Shown here in pieces: positions 19,876 to 28,082 of a stretch of 41,308 nt of DNA. The stretch is from NCBI GenBank assembly GCA_030446525.1, contig JAUJNC010000027.1, positions 1-41,308 on the forward strand. Reading direction: 5' to 3'. Below the pieces are notes generated by a model. It was given only the letters and a program-made list of their open reading frames with translations. It ran no database searches and was not told where the DNA came from. The first letter of the stretch is position 1, and every line of letters begins with the position of its first letter. This stretch comes from Armatimonadaceae bacterium. Lineage in GTDB: Bacteria; Armatimonadota; Armatimonadia; Armatimonadales; Armatimonadaceae. A program made the translations under genes and the position numbers.

Positions 19876-20718
19876 ATGGCCAAGCCTGTGCTGTTGACCG
19901 TAGATGACGACCCCGAGGTGCTGCGGGCCGTCGAGCGCGACCTGCGCCGCGAGTACGGCAGCCGCTACCGCGTGCTGCGCGCGGACGCGGGCGAAACGGC
20001 GCTGCAGGCGCTGCGCCAGCTCAAGGAGCGCGGGGACGCGCTCGCCCTGTTCCTGGTCGACCAGCGGATGCCGCGCATGTCGGGCGTCGAGTTTCTGGAG
20101 CAGGCGATACCGCTTTTCCCGGACGCCAAGCGCGTGCTGCTGACGGCCTACGCCGACACCGACGCGGCGATCCGCGCCATCAACTCGGCCCAGATCGACT
20201 ACTACCTGCTCAAGCCGTGGGACCCGCCCGAGGAGCGCCTGTACCCGGTCCTCAACGACCTGCTCGACGACTGGCAGGCCGGCTACCGCCCGCCGTTCGA
20301 GGGCATCCGCGTGATCGGGCACCGGTGGTCGCCGCAGGCGCACGACATCAAGGGCTTCCTGGGCCGCAACCAGGTCCCGTACCAGTGGCTGGACGTCGAG
20401 CTGGACGAGGAGGCGCGCCGCATCGCCCAGCCCGCCGGGGGACACACCCTGCCTGCCGCTCGTCGTGCTCCCCGACGGCTCGCGGCTGGAGGAGCCGACC
20501 AACGCGCAGATCGCCGAGCGCATCGGATTGCGCACGCGCGCGCCGAGAAGCCGTTCTACGACCTGATCATCGTGGGCGGCGGGCCGGCCGGCCTGGCCGC
20601 CGCCGTGTACGGGGCGTCCGAGGGGCTGCACACCTTGATGATCGAGCGCGAGGCGCCCGGCGGGCAGGCCGGGACCGAACGCGCATCGAGAACTACCTGG
20701 GCTTCCCGTCCGGCCTGA
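19876..20718 (+). CDS. Receiver-thioredoxin-reductase fusion: receiver and linker part
   Basis: ATG 19876 has a strong AGGAAGGGG site. A receiver domain comes first (about 1-125): [18 protein letters not shown], phosphoacceptor Asp in [13 protein letters not shown], switch Thr in VLLTAYAD, and Lys in [13 protein letters not shown] thioredoxin/glutaredoxin-like linker follows (about 150-230: [27 protein letters not shown]). Frames change near 20450 and 20540; the true middle is [20 protein letters not shown]. The FAD-binding motif [20 protein letters not shown] comes next, then another slip near 20675. The fusion links phosphorelay signalling to a flavin disulfide-reductase fold. The full gene runs to 21538. 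Confidence 0.85.
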   Translation: MAKPVLLTVDDDPEVLRAVERDLRREYGSRYRVLRADAGETALQALRQLKERGDALALFLVDQRMPRMSGVEFLEQAIPLFPDAKRVLLTAYADTDAAIRAINSAQIDYYLLKPWDPPEERLYPVLNDLLDDWQAGYRPPFEGIRVIGHRWSPQAHDIKGFLGRNQVPYQWLDVELDEEARRIAQPAGGHTLPAARRAPRRLAAGGADQRADRRAHRIAHARAEKPFYDLIIVGGGPAGLAAAVYGASEGLHTLMIEREAPGGQAGTERASRTTWASRPA

Positions 20719-21538
20719 GCGGGGCGGACCTGTCGCGGCGAGCCGTGGACCAGGCCCGGCGCTTCGGCGTCGAGATCCTGGCCCCGCAGGAGGTGACCGG
20801 CGTGCGCGTCGAGGACCCGTACCGCATCGTGCGGCTCGTCGACGACAGCGAGGTCGGCTGCCACGCGCTCCTGATCGCGACCGGCGTGTCGTGGCGCAAG
20901 CTGGACGTGCCCGGCGTCGAGGCGCTGACCGGCCGGGGCGTGTACTACGGCGCGGCGGCGATCGAGGCGCTGTCCTACAAGGGCGAGGACGTGTACATCG
21001 TGGGCGGGGCGAACTCGGCGGGGGCAGGCCGCGATGTACTTCTCCGCTACGCGCACAGCGTGACCCTGCTCGTGCGCGGCGACTCGCTGGAGAAGGGCAT
21101 GTCGCAGTACCTCGTCGACCAGATCCGGCAGACGCCCAACATCTGCGTGCGGCTCAACGCCAGTGTCCGGGAGGTGAAGGGCGAGGGCGCGCTGCGAGTT
21201 CCTCGCCATCGCCGACGCGCAGACGGGCGAGACCGAGACGGTGGGGGCGGCCGCCCTGTTCATCTTCATCGGCGCGCAGCCGCACGCGGACTGGCTCGAC
21301 GGCGTGGTCGAGCGCGACGCCCGCGGGTTCGTGCGGTCGGGGCCGGACCTGCTGCGTGACGGCAAGCGCCCGGCCGGCTGGAAGCCGGACCGCGACCCGT
21401 TCCTGCTGGAAACCAGCGTGCCCGGCATCTTCGTCGCCGGCGACGTGCGCCACGGGTCGATCAAGCGCGTCGCCTCGGGCGTGGGCGAGGCGCGCCATCG
21501 CCATCTCGTTCGTCCACCAGTACCTGAGCAAGGTGTAA
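20670..21538 (+). CDS. Receiver-thioredoxin-reductase fusion: reductase part
   Basis: This part reads [36 protein letters not shown], the NADPH-binding region [31 protein letters not shown], and the C-terminal FAD contact [20 protein letters not shown] with [11 protein letters not shown] and TAA at 21536-21538. An out-of-frame patch between about 21022 and 21046 (one extra G, then one missing C) hides QAAMYFSRY. Further slips lie near 21193 and 21490. The CxxC redox pair of normal thioredoxin reductase is not visible, as in other fused members, so its electron acceptor is unclear. Whole protein about 554 residues. The next gene starts 7 bases later. Confidence 0.82.
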
Positions 21539-21544
21539 ACAATC

Positions 21545-22951
21545 ATGTCCGATACCATTCTGGCCGACGCGCTGCGGGCGCGTGCCGCTCTTCGCCGGGC
21601 TTTCCCCCGGGCAGTTCGCGCTCGTCGAGCGCGGGCCGAGTTCGGCTGGAGCCGGGCGAGTACATCGTCCGCCAAGGCGAGCCGCCCAGCGGCTTCTATG
21701 TCCAGGCTCGAAGGGCGCACCGAGTGGACCAAGCGGGTCGGCGCGCAGGAAGTGTACGTGCTCAGCTTCGACCCCGTCGCCTTCTTCGGGCACGAGCTTC
21801 TGCTGACCGACAAGCCGCACCCGGTGAGCGGCCGCGCCCTTGCCGCGGTCCGCCTGTACAAGCTGGAGCCGGACGCCTTCTGGGAGCTGCTCGCCGCCTG
21901 CCCCTCGATCCTGCGCGGTCTGGTCACCACCGTAGCCGATCGGTGGCAGAAGCTGGGCGAGGTGTCGCAGCAGCACGCCAAGCTGGTTTCGCTGGGCACG
22001 ATGGCGGCGGGCCTGGCCCGAACGAACAACCCGGCCGCCGCCGCCCGGCGGGCTACCGGGGCGCTGCGCGTGGCGTGCGCGGCCCTGCCGTCGCGGGACT
22101 GCCGGCTGAACCAGCAGCAGCTCGCGCCGGAGCAGCAGGTTTACCTGGCCGAGTTCGTGCGCGATGCGGAGGCGCGCGCCCGGGCCGCCCCCGCGCTCGA
22201 TCCCCTGGCGCAAAGCGACCGGGAAGACGCCCTGGCGGACTGGCTCGGCGCGCACGGGGTCGCCGACGGCTGGAGTCTCGCCCCGACCCTGGTCAAGGCC
22301 GGGCTGGACGCGGGGCGCCTGGACGGCCTCGCGGCGCGGATGCCGGCGGCCGCGCTGCCCGACGTGGTGGCCTGGGTCGAGGCGACGCTGACGACCGGGG
22401 CGCTGCTGGGCGAGATGGAGCAGAGCACCGAACGCGTGTCCCGGCTGGTCAAGGCGGTCAAGTCCTACTCCTTCATGGACCAGGCCCCGCTGCAGGAGGT
22501 GGACGTGCACGAGGGGCTGGAATCGACGCTCGTCATGCTCGGCCACAAGCTGAGGCAGCGCGCCGCCGAGGTGACGCGCGCCTACGATCCGGACCTGCCG
22601 CGCATCTGCGCGTATGGCAGCGAGCTGAACCAGGTGTGGACCAACCTCCTCGACAACGCCCTCGATGCCGTGGGCGCCGGGGGGCGCATCGCGCTGCGCA
22701 CGGCGCGCGAGCCGGGCCGCGTCCTGGTCGAGATCGCCGACGACGGCCCGGGCATCCCGTCCGAGATCCAGGGGCGGATCTTCGAGCCGTTCTTCACCAC
22801 CAAGGAGGTGGGCACGGGGACCGGACTGGGGCTGGACATCAGCCGGCGCATCGTGGCCGAGCGCCACGGGGGCGACATCCGCTTCGAGTCCACGCCCGGC
22901 GCGGGGACGCGCTTCCATGTGCGCCTGCCGCTCACCATGCCGAAGGGGTAA
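21545..22951 (+). CDS. Histidine kinase-like protein with cNMP-binding domain, His box altered
   Basis: The N-terminal cyclic-nucleotide-binding fold is spread over frames: PLFAGLSPGQFALVERG, then EPGEYIVRQGEPPSGFYVQ, then EGRTEWTKRVGAQEV and FGHELLLTDKPHPV. Slips occur near 21580, 21648 and 21705. The kinase part has the ATPase motifs ELNQVWTNLLDNALDAVG, IADDGPGIP and GTGLGLDISRRI. Where its twin has GLAHELNNPAAAA, this one reads GLARTNNPAAAA: the phosphoacceptor His is gone in a net three-base loss. It may serve as a non-phosphorylated partner in a heterodimer. ATG 21545 follows the reductase closely, and its TAA at 22949-22951 is 2 bases before the twin's ATG, so they form one operon. Confidence 0.82.
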   Translation: MSDTILADALRARAALRRAFPRAVRARRARAEFGWSRASTSSAKASRPAASMSRLEGRTEWTKRVGAQEVYVLSFDPVAFFGHELLLTDKPHPVSGRALAAVRLYKLEPDAFWELLAACPSILRGLVTTVADRWQKLGEVSQQHAKLVSLGTMAAGLARTNNPAAAARRATGALRVACAALPSRDCRLNQQQLAPEQQVYLAEFVRDAEARARAAPALDPLAQSDREDALADWLGAHGVADGWSLAPTLVKAGLDAGRLDGLAARMPAAALPDVVAWVEATLTTGALLGEMEQSTERVSRLVKAVKSYSFMDQAPLQEVDVHEGLESTLVMLGHKLRQRAAEVTRAYDPDLPRICAYGSELNQVWTNLLDNALDAVGAGGRIALRTAREPGRVLVEIADDGPGIPSEIQGRIFEPFFTTKEVGTGTGLGLDISRRIVAERHGGDIRFESTPGAGTRFHVRLPLTMPKG

Positions 22952-22953
22952 CC

Positions 22954-24333
22954 ATGCTGCACGACCCGAACGCGACCTCGCTTTTCCCGCGCCTGTCTGA
23001 CGACGAGATCGCGCGGCTCCTCAAGCACGGGCGCGAGATCGAGCTGGCGCCGGGCGACCCGCTCTTTACCGAGGGGCAACCCGGCTACCACTTCTACGTC
23101 GTCCTCGCCGGCCAGGTCAAGGTCACCAAGCAGGTCGGCGGGCAGGAGACGGTCCTCACGGTCCACCAGCCCGGCGAGTTCACCGGCGAGATCTCGATGA
23201 TGACCGGCGCGCCCGCGATCGCGACGGCCCGCGCCGCGACCCCGAGCCGCGTGCTCCAGATCGAGCCGGACGCGTTCCGCCGCGTCCTGGCCGAATGCTC
23301 GGAGACGACCAGCCGGATCGTCGGGGCGATGGCCGAGCGCGCCAAGGACGTCGAGGGCCAGCTGCGGCAGCAGGAGAAGCTGGCCGCGCTGGGCAAGCTG
23401 TCGGCGGGCCTGGCCCACGAGCTGAACAACCCGGCCGCCGCCGCCGGGCGGGCGGCCAAGCAGCTGCGCGACAAGCTGGACGCCGTGTCCGGGGCCGTCC
23501 TGGGCGAAGGCGCGCACCTCTCGCCCGCGCAGCGCGCCCTGCTGGGCGACCTGCGCCGCGAGTCGGCGGCCGACGCCGCGCCCCTGGACCCGGTCGCGCA
23601 AAGCGACCGCGAGGAGGAGCTTACCGACTGGATGGAGGCGCACGACGTCGCGGACGCCTGGGAGCTGGCGCCCGCGCTGGCCACGGCAGGTCTGGACCCC
23701 GGCCGCCTGGACGACCTGGCCGAGGCGCTGGGCGACGCAGACGCGCTTTCCGCCGCGCTGCGCTGGCTGGAGGCGACGTCCGCCACGGCCTGTCTGCTGC
23801 GCGAGGTGGAGCAGAGCACGGCCCGCATCTCCGAGCTGGTCGGCTCGGTCAAGGAGTACACCTTCATGGACCGGAGCAAGGTCCAGGAGGTGGATGTCCA
23901 CGCCGGGCTGGAATCGACGCTGACCATTCTCGCGCACAAGCTCAAGCACGGCGTCACGGTGGTGCGCGACTATGACCGCAGCCTCCCGTGCATCCCCGCC
24001 TACGGCAGCGAGCTGAACCAGGTGTGGACCAACCTGATCGACAACGCCGTCGACGCCATGGACGGCAAGGGGAAGCTGACGATCCGCACCGCCCGCGAGG
24101 GCGACAGCGTTCTGGTCGAGATCGCCGACGACGGCCCGGGCATCCCCGCCGCCCTCCTGAGCCGCATCTGGGAGCCTTTCTTCACCACCAAGGGCGTCGG
24201 CGAAGGGAGCGGACTGGGCCTGGACATCGCCCGCCGGGTCGTCACGGTGCGGCACAAGGGCGACGTGCGCGTCCAGTCCGCGCCGGGCGACACGCGATTC
24301 CAGGTGCGCCTGCCCATCGAGGGGGGCGCATGA
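22954..24333 (+). CDS. Histidine kinase with N-terminal cNMP-binding domain
   Basis: This intact 459-residue protein has a cyclic-nucleotide-binding domain (about 10-125: FTEGQPGYHFYVVLAGQV, HQPGEFTGEISMMTGAPAIA), a coiled coil, the phosphoacceptor H155 in SAGLAHELNNPAAAA, a long helical insert, and HATPase_c with ELNQVWTNLIDNAVDAMDG, IADDGPGIPA and GSGLGLDIARRV. It is a tandem paralogue of the previous gene; both share the same plan and many identical DNA stretches. Such kinases accompany receiver-thioredoxin-reductase fusions in several phyla, and a role in redox or nucleotide sensing is likely but unproven. There is no membrane segment. Its TGA overlaps a further ATG at 24330. Confidence 0.9.
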   Translation: MLHDPNATSLFPRLSDDEIARLLKHGREIELAPGDPLFTEGQPGYHFYVVLAGQVKVTKQVGGQETVLTVHQPGEFTGEISMMTGAPAIATARAATPSRVLQIEPDAFRRVLAECSETTSRIVGAMAERAKDVEGQLRQQEKLAALGKLSAGLAHELNNPAAAAGRAAKQLRDKLDAVSGAVLGEGAHLSPAQRALLGDLRRESAADAAPLDPVAQSDREEELTDWMEAHDVADAWELAPALATAGLDPGRLDDLAEALGDADALSAALRWLEATSATACLLREVEQSTARISELVGSVKEYTFMDRSKVQEVDVHAGLESTLTILAHKLKHGVTVVRDYDRSLPCIPAYGSELNQVWTNLIDNAVDAMDGKGKLTIRTAREGDSVLVEIADDGPGIPAALLSRIWEPFFTTKGVGEGSGLGLDIARRVVTVRHKGDVRVQSAPGDTRFQVRLPIEGGA

Positions 24334-24518
24334 CCGGGCCGGCGGCGTCGCTGCTCGACGCCCTGCGCAAAGAGGCCTTCTGGCGGATGATCTGCACCTC
24401 GCGCGAGGGGGATAATGTGCGGGTCGAGATCGCCGACGACTCCGCGCCGACACCTCGGCAAGGAAGGTCCGGTCGAAGCGCGTGGGGTAGCCCACCGGCG
24501 TGCTGTGGCCGAGTGTGA
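24330..24518 (+). CDS. Truncated ORF coupled to the kinase operon
   Basis: ATG 24330 overlaps the TGA of the kinase (ATGA), so a fourth operon gene began here. The first 44 residues read MTGPAASLLDALRKEAFWRM and continue to VRVEIADD, a stretch that matches the ATPase G1 box of the two kinases. After about 24440 the frame becomes the antisense of a minus-strand protein. So only the head of an unknown gene survives. Its kinase-like VEIADD suggests the junction formed within repeated kinase DNA. Confidence 0.4.
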   Translation: MTGPAASLLDALRKEAFWRMICTSREGDNVRVEIADDSAPTPRQGRSGRSAWGSPPACCGRV

Positions 24519-24716
24519 CGGCAGGCCGGAACGAGCGCTCATCCTCTCGGCAGGAACACGTCGGCCCGGACCGAATAGGCGGGCGTGCTGCCGTATTCCC
24601 GGTTGAAGTTGCGCAGCACGCCCAGGCCGATGTCGCCGACGTCGAAGCGCGTGGCGTCCGAACCGGTTCGCCCGCCGACCGACAGGTCCACGTCGACGCT
24701 GTAGTGGGTGTTTTAG
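24440..24716 (-). pseudogene. Internal fragment of an outer-membrane barrel-like protein
   Basis: On the minus strand, from about 24712, the frame reads NTHYSVDVDLSVGGRTGSDA, FDVGDIGLGVLRNFNREYGS and TPAYSVRADVFLP, then TGA at 24539-24541. Another frame goes on with RPAVTLGHSTPVGYPTRF. Alternating polar-hydrophobic strands ending VFLP are typical of outer-membrane transporters and channels. It has no start or proper end and is sandwiched between a plus-strand gene head and the sulfatase region. It is therefore a stray fragment. The assignment is by pattern only. Confidence 0.4.
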
Positions 24717-24817
24717 CCATTCCCGTTACTATTGAGCGCCTGGCGTCCGGTGTCTCCATGACTACCACTGACAGCGTCCTGCCGACTGCTCTTGAAGCAT
24801 GACGGAGATTCTTAACT

Positions 24818-26431
24818 ATGAACACTCGCCCTCTGAACTTTCTGTGGTTTTCCATGGAAGACACGTCGCCACGCTTTGGCTGCTACGGCGACGAGATCGC
24901 GCGCACACCGAACCTTGACCGTTTGGCCGCCGAAGGCTGCCGTTTTCCGAATGCTTTCTGCACGTCGGGGGTGTGCGCACCCAGCCGCGCCTCGATTATC
25001 ACCGGTTGCTACGCGACGTGGCTGGGTGCGCATCACATGCGCACCTCGTTTCCCGGCAGCTATGCGCAATACGGCTCTTCTTACGAGTGCGTGCCACCGC
25101 CGTACGTGAAGTGCTTTCCAGAATATCTGCGCGCCGCCGGCTATTTTTGCACCAACAACGACAAGACGGACTACCAGTTCAAACCGCCCCTTACGGCATG
25201 GGACGAATGCCACAAAAGTGCGCACTGGCGCAACCGGCACGATGTGGAGCAGCCGTTTTTCGCGGTGTTCAACCCGACCCTCACCCATGAAAGCGGCATG
25301 TGGCGCGAAGGCGGCGCCAATCAGGGCTGGGATGTGCCAGTCCTCACCGATCCGGTCAGCGTTACTGTGCCACCGTGGCTACCCGACACGCCGCAGGTAC
25401 GCGAGGCCATCGCGCGGCATTACGATAACATAGCGCGCAGCGATCAGGAACTGGGCAAGCTGCTGGCGCAACTCGAAGAGGATGGCCTGGCCGATAACAC
25501 GGTCGTGATGGTATGGAGCGATCACGGCGAAGGTTTGCCGCGCGCCAAGCGCACGCCCTACGATTCCGGGATTCGCATTCCGCTGATTGTGCGCTGGCCG
25601 CGCGAGATTCAGCCGGGCAGTGTGTCCGACCAACTCGTCAGCCTGATTGATCTGGGCCCGACGGTGCTATCGTTGGCCGGTTTAGAATTGCCGCGCCATT
25701 TGCAGGGCCAGCCGTTTTTAGGTCCGCAAAACGCGCCTCGCGACTACGTTTTCGCGCACCGCGACCGGCAGGACATCGCCCACGATATGCGCCGTGCCGT
25801 GCGTGATTGGCGCTTCAAATACATCCGCAATTTCTACCCCGGCACGCCGCACTTCAACTGGGAGCCGTATGCCAGCAAGCATTTGGCAATGCAGGAACTA
25901 CAGCGGCTCAATCGCCAAAACGCGCTCGAAGGCGCATCGAAGTCGCTTTTCGAGCCGCGTCCCGCCGAAGAGCTTTATGATCTGGAAAACGACCCGCACG
26001 AAATCAATAATGTGGCGCACAACCGGGATTATGCAGAGGAGTTAAAGCGTCTGCGCGCCGTTTTGGACGACTGGCGTCGCGACTTCGACCGCTGGGGTGA
26101 TTGGGACGAGTGGGCGATGGCCGAAACGATGTGGCCGGGCGGAAAGCAGCCGCAAACCGCGCCGGTCGAGTTCATCCCGTGGTCGCAGGGCTACGACGCG
26201 CAAGCGCCGCAAGACTCGGGCGAACTCACTGGCCCTGTCGCGCTACAACTGCAATCAGCGACACAGGGCGCCTCGATCGCCTATACCTTTGACGAAGGCG
26301 AAAATCCGCGCTGGCAGCTTTACCGTTTGCCCCTGCACCTGCCGCAGGGCGGCGTCACGGTGCGCGCCAAAGCCATTCGCATCGGTTTCCAAGGCAGCGC
26401 GGAAACGGCGGCCAATTATACGGTGCGCTGA
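24818..26431 (+). CDS. Arylsulfatase-family sulfatase with chitobiase-like C-terminal domain
   Basis: This 537-residue enzyme should hydrolyse sulfate esters, probably on sulfated glycans. The metal site is seen in NFLWFSMEDTSPRFGCYGD, the formylglycine precursor C53 in GVCAPSRASIITG, and the second metal/catalytic region in VVMVWSDHGEGLPRAKRTPY. LYDLENDPHEINN is the usual late motif. Residues about 475-537 form a chitobiase/fn3-like domain (VALQLQSATQGASIAYTFDE). No signal peptide is visible. The start has GGAG 10 bases upstream of ATG 24818. Codon choice (many TTT, GAT, GAA) is less GC-rich than in neighbours, suggesting lateral transfer. A maturase (FGE) is not in the window. Confidence 0.9.
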   Translation: MNTRPLNFLWFSMEDTSPRFGCYGDEIARTPNLDRLAAEGCRFPNAFCTSGVCAPSRASIITGCYATWLGAHHMRTSFPGSYAQYGSSYECVPPPYVKCFPEYLRAAGYFCTNNDKTDYQFKPPLTAWDECHKSAHWRNRHDVEQPFFAVFNPTLTHESGMWREGGANQGWDVPVLTDPVSVTVPPWLPDTPQVREAIARHYDNIARSDQELGKLLAQLEEDGLADNTVVMVWSDHGEGLPRAKRTPYDSGIRIPLIVRWPREIQPGSVSDQLVSLIDLGPTVLSLAGLELPRHLQGQPFLGPQNAPRDYVFAHRDRQDIAHDMRRAVRDWRFKYIRNFYPGTPHFNWEPYASKHLAMQELQRLNRQNALEGASKSLFEPRPAEELYDLENDPHEINNVAHNRDYAEELKRLRAVLDDWRRDFDRWGDWDEWAMAETMWPGGKQPQTAPVEFIPWSQGYDAQAPQDSGELTGPVALQLQSATQGASIAYTFDEGENPRWQLYRLPLHLPQGGVTVRAKAIRIGFQGSAETAANYTVR

Positions 26432-26487
26432 CGGATAATACGGAAGCGCCAGTCAATATGGAGTGTTCTACTTGAAAGTTTTCCCCT

Positions 26488-27339
26488 ATGGACATGAAGA
26501 TATTCAGCCTTGCCACTCTATCGTTGCCGACAGCCGCCGGCTCTCTACCGGCCGCCGAGACGCTAGCCTACAAAAAGACCAGCGACCGTGAATTAAAGCT
26601 TTTTGTTGAGAAGCCTGCGGATTGGAAGGCATCCGATCACCGGCCCGCCATCGTCTTTTTCTTCGGCGGTGGTTGGGTAGGGGGCAGCCCCGAACAGTTC
26701 CGCAAGCAAAGCGAGTATCTCGCCACCCGCGGCATGGTCGGCATTCGCGTCGAGTATCGCACCATCCCGAAAGGCGACTCCGGGCCGCCGACGGTCTGCT
26801 GTAGGGACGCGAAGTCGGCCCTGCGCTACGTCCGGGCCCATGCGGCGGAACTAGGGATTGACCCCAGGCGCATCGCCGCGGCGGGCGGTTCGGCGGGCGG
26901 ACACCTGGCGGCGTTCACCGCGCTCGTCCCCGGTCTCGATGATCCGGCGGACGACCTGAAGGTTTCCTGCAAACCGGCGGCACTGGTGCTCTTCAATCCC
27001 GTTCTCAACAACGGCCCCGGCCAGTGGGGACGCGAGCGGGTGGGAGAGCGCTACCGCGAGTTCTCCCCCGCGCACAACATCTCCAAAGACGCACCGCCCA
27101 CCGTCGTGTTTCTCGGAGATTCGGACAAACTCATTCCAGTGAGCGTGCTCGATGACTTCAAGGCGGAGATGAAGAAAGCCGGCGCCCGCTGCGACGCGCA
27201 CGTGTATCCTGGCGCCGGCCATGGGTTCTTCAACAGAGAGCCGCACCTCTCGCAAACCCTGATCGAGGTCGACAAGTTTCTCGCGTCTCTCGGCTGGTTA
27301 GAAGGAGCGCCGACATTGAAGTCATCCACGGAGAAATAA
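26488..27339 (+). CDS. Secreted alpha/beta-hydrolase (esterase, BD-FAE/acetyl-esterase type)
   Basis: The N-terminus MDMKIFSLATLSLPTAAGSL is a plausible signal peptide. The body shows the oxyanion region FFFGGGWVGGSP (Phe instead of the usual His), the nucleophile Ser in AAAGGSAGGHLAAF, the acid Asp in FLGDSDKLIPVS and the His in YPGAGHGFFNREP, giving a full triad. Length 283 residues fits esterases that remove acetyl or feruloyl groups from polysaccharides. It lies between two sulfatase genes, one broken, so a shared role in stripping substituents from a polysaccharide is likely. Base composition resembles the sulfatase upstream less than the rest of the window does. Confidence 0.85.
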   Translation: MDMKIFSLATLSLPTAAGSLPAAETLAYKKTSDRELKLFVEKPADWKASDHRPAIVFFFGGGWVGGSPEQFRKQSEYLATRGMVGIRVEYRTIPKGDSGPPTVCCRDAKSALRYVRAHAAELGIDPRRIAAAGGSAGGHLAAFTALVPGLDDPADDLKVSCKPAALVLFNPVLNNGPGQWGRERVGERYREFSPAHNISKDAPPTVVFLGDSDKLIPVSVLDDFKAEMKKAGARCDAHVYPGAGHGFFNREPHLSQTLIEVDKFLASLGWLEGAPTLKSSTEK

Positions 27340-27355
27340 AGAAAGTGAGAAAACG

Positions 27356-27646
27356 ATGGAAAAACTTCTAACCGCCGCGATAGCCGCGAGTTTGATTCCT
27401 GCCGCGAGCGCGTAAGCGCAAGACAAGGCGCGTCCCGACGTGCTGTTCATCGCAGTGGACGATTTGAAGCCGCTCCTCGGCTGCTACGGCGACAAAACCG
27501 TGCGAACGCCCAACACAGACCGGCTGGCGGCGCGCGGCGTGGTGTTCGAGCGCGCCTACTGCAATCAGGCAATGTGCGCGCCCTAGCGCAACGCCTTGTT
27601 GAGGGGGCTGCGGCCGCAAACGCTGGGCATTTATAGCACTTCCTGA
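27356..27646 (+). pseudogene. Sulfatase pseudogene with two nonsense codons, truncated
   Basis: ATG 27356 opens a signal peptide (MEKLLTAAIAASLIPAASA). TAA at 27413-27415 breaks the frame, which then continues [20 protein letters not shown] and [20 protein letters not shown], the start of an iduronate-2-sulfatase-like enzyme. At the active site CAPSR the Ser codon is TAG (27584-27586), giving CAP-stop-R. The frame stays in phase across both stops, so these are substitutions, not indels. Homology ends at TLGIY near 27634, where insertion-sequence remains begin. This is real gene decay followed by a deletion or insertion. Confidence 0.82.
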
Positions 27647-27690
27647 AAAGGTTGATTCTCTGCTATAGTCTCGTCAGGAAAGCACTCTCG

Positions 27691-27834
27691 GTGGATCGTC
27701 GCCGGCGCGTCGTGGATGCCCTGCAGAGCGGGCAAGCCCGCCGCCACGTCGCCGAGTGGTTCTGCGTCTGCCTGGCCAGCGTCGGGCGGCTGGCCCGACA
27801 AGAGCGCGAGCAGGGGCACGTCAGAAGCCGTTGA
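27691..27834 (+). mobile_element. IS630-type transposase N-terminal remnant
   Basis: GTG 27691, with AGGAAA upstream, opens VDRRRRVVDALQSGQARRHV and AEWFCVCLASVGRLARQ, the helix-turn-helix start of IS630-like transposases (usually RRRVVDAVEAGxSRREVAERFGVS). TGA at 27832-27834 ends it after 47 residues. The DDE catalytic domain is missing. The sulfatase pseudogene breaks off about 55 bases upstream, so this element may have caused that truncation. Confidence 0.55.
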
Positions 27835-27974
27835 CGGTGAAGACGCATGGTCGTGCCGCCATCAGCATCTTCCGGCGTGGTTTTGACTGGCTACGCCGCA
27901 CCTGGTGTGCTCTGCCGGGCATGCGGAACCTGGCAGACAGGCGAAAAGCCGCCGAGTTTTTGTCCTGTACATAG
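27831..27974 (+). mobile_element. IS4-type transposase C-terminal remnant
   Basis: The frame LTVKTHGRAAISIFRRGFDW, then LRRTWCALPG and AEFLSCT with TAG at 27972-27974, resembles the last 45 residues of IS4-family transposases (HGRRAKSIFRxGLD ... FLSCT). The catalytic core is absent. It directly abuts and overlaps the IS630 remnant by four bases, so two unrelated elements have been joined by deletion. Confidence 0.5.
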
Positions 27975-28082
27975 GTCGTTGGTAATCGCTGACACGCCCG
28001 CATTGTAGCACGAAAAGAATCTACTGTCAATCGAAAATACCCCGCGTGCCCGGTTTAAGGGGCGGCCACGTGGGTTATTCTA

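Noticed and set aside
21241..22953. Continuous frame from the reductase end into the second cNMP kinase as one 1030-residue protein
   Set aside because: Only 21241-21488 and the part from 22954 on are real. The middle is an out-of-frame reading of the first cNMP kinase; the apparent fusion is caused by indels.
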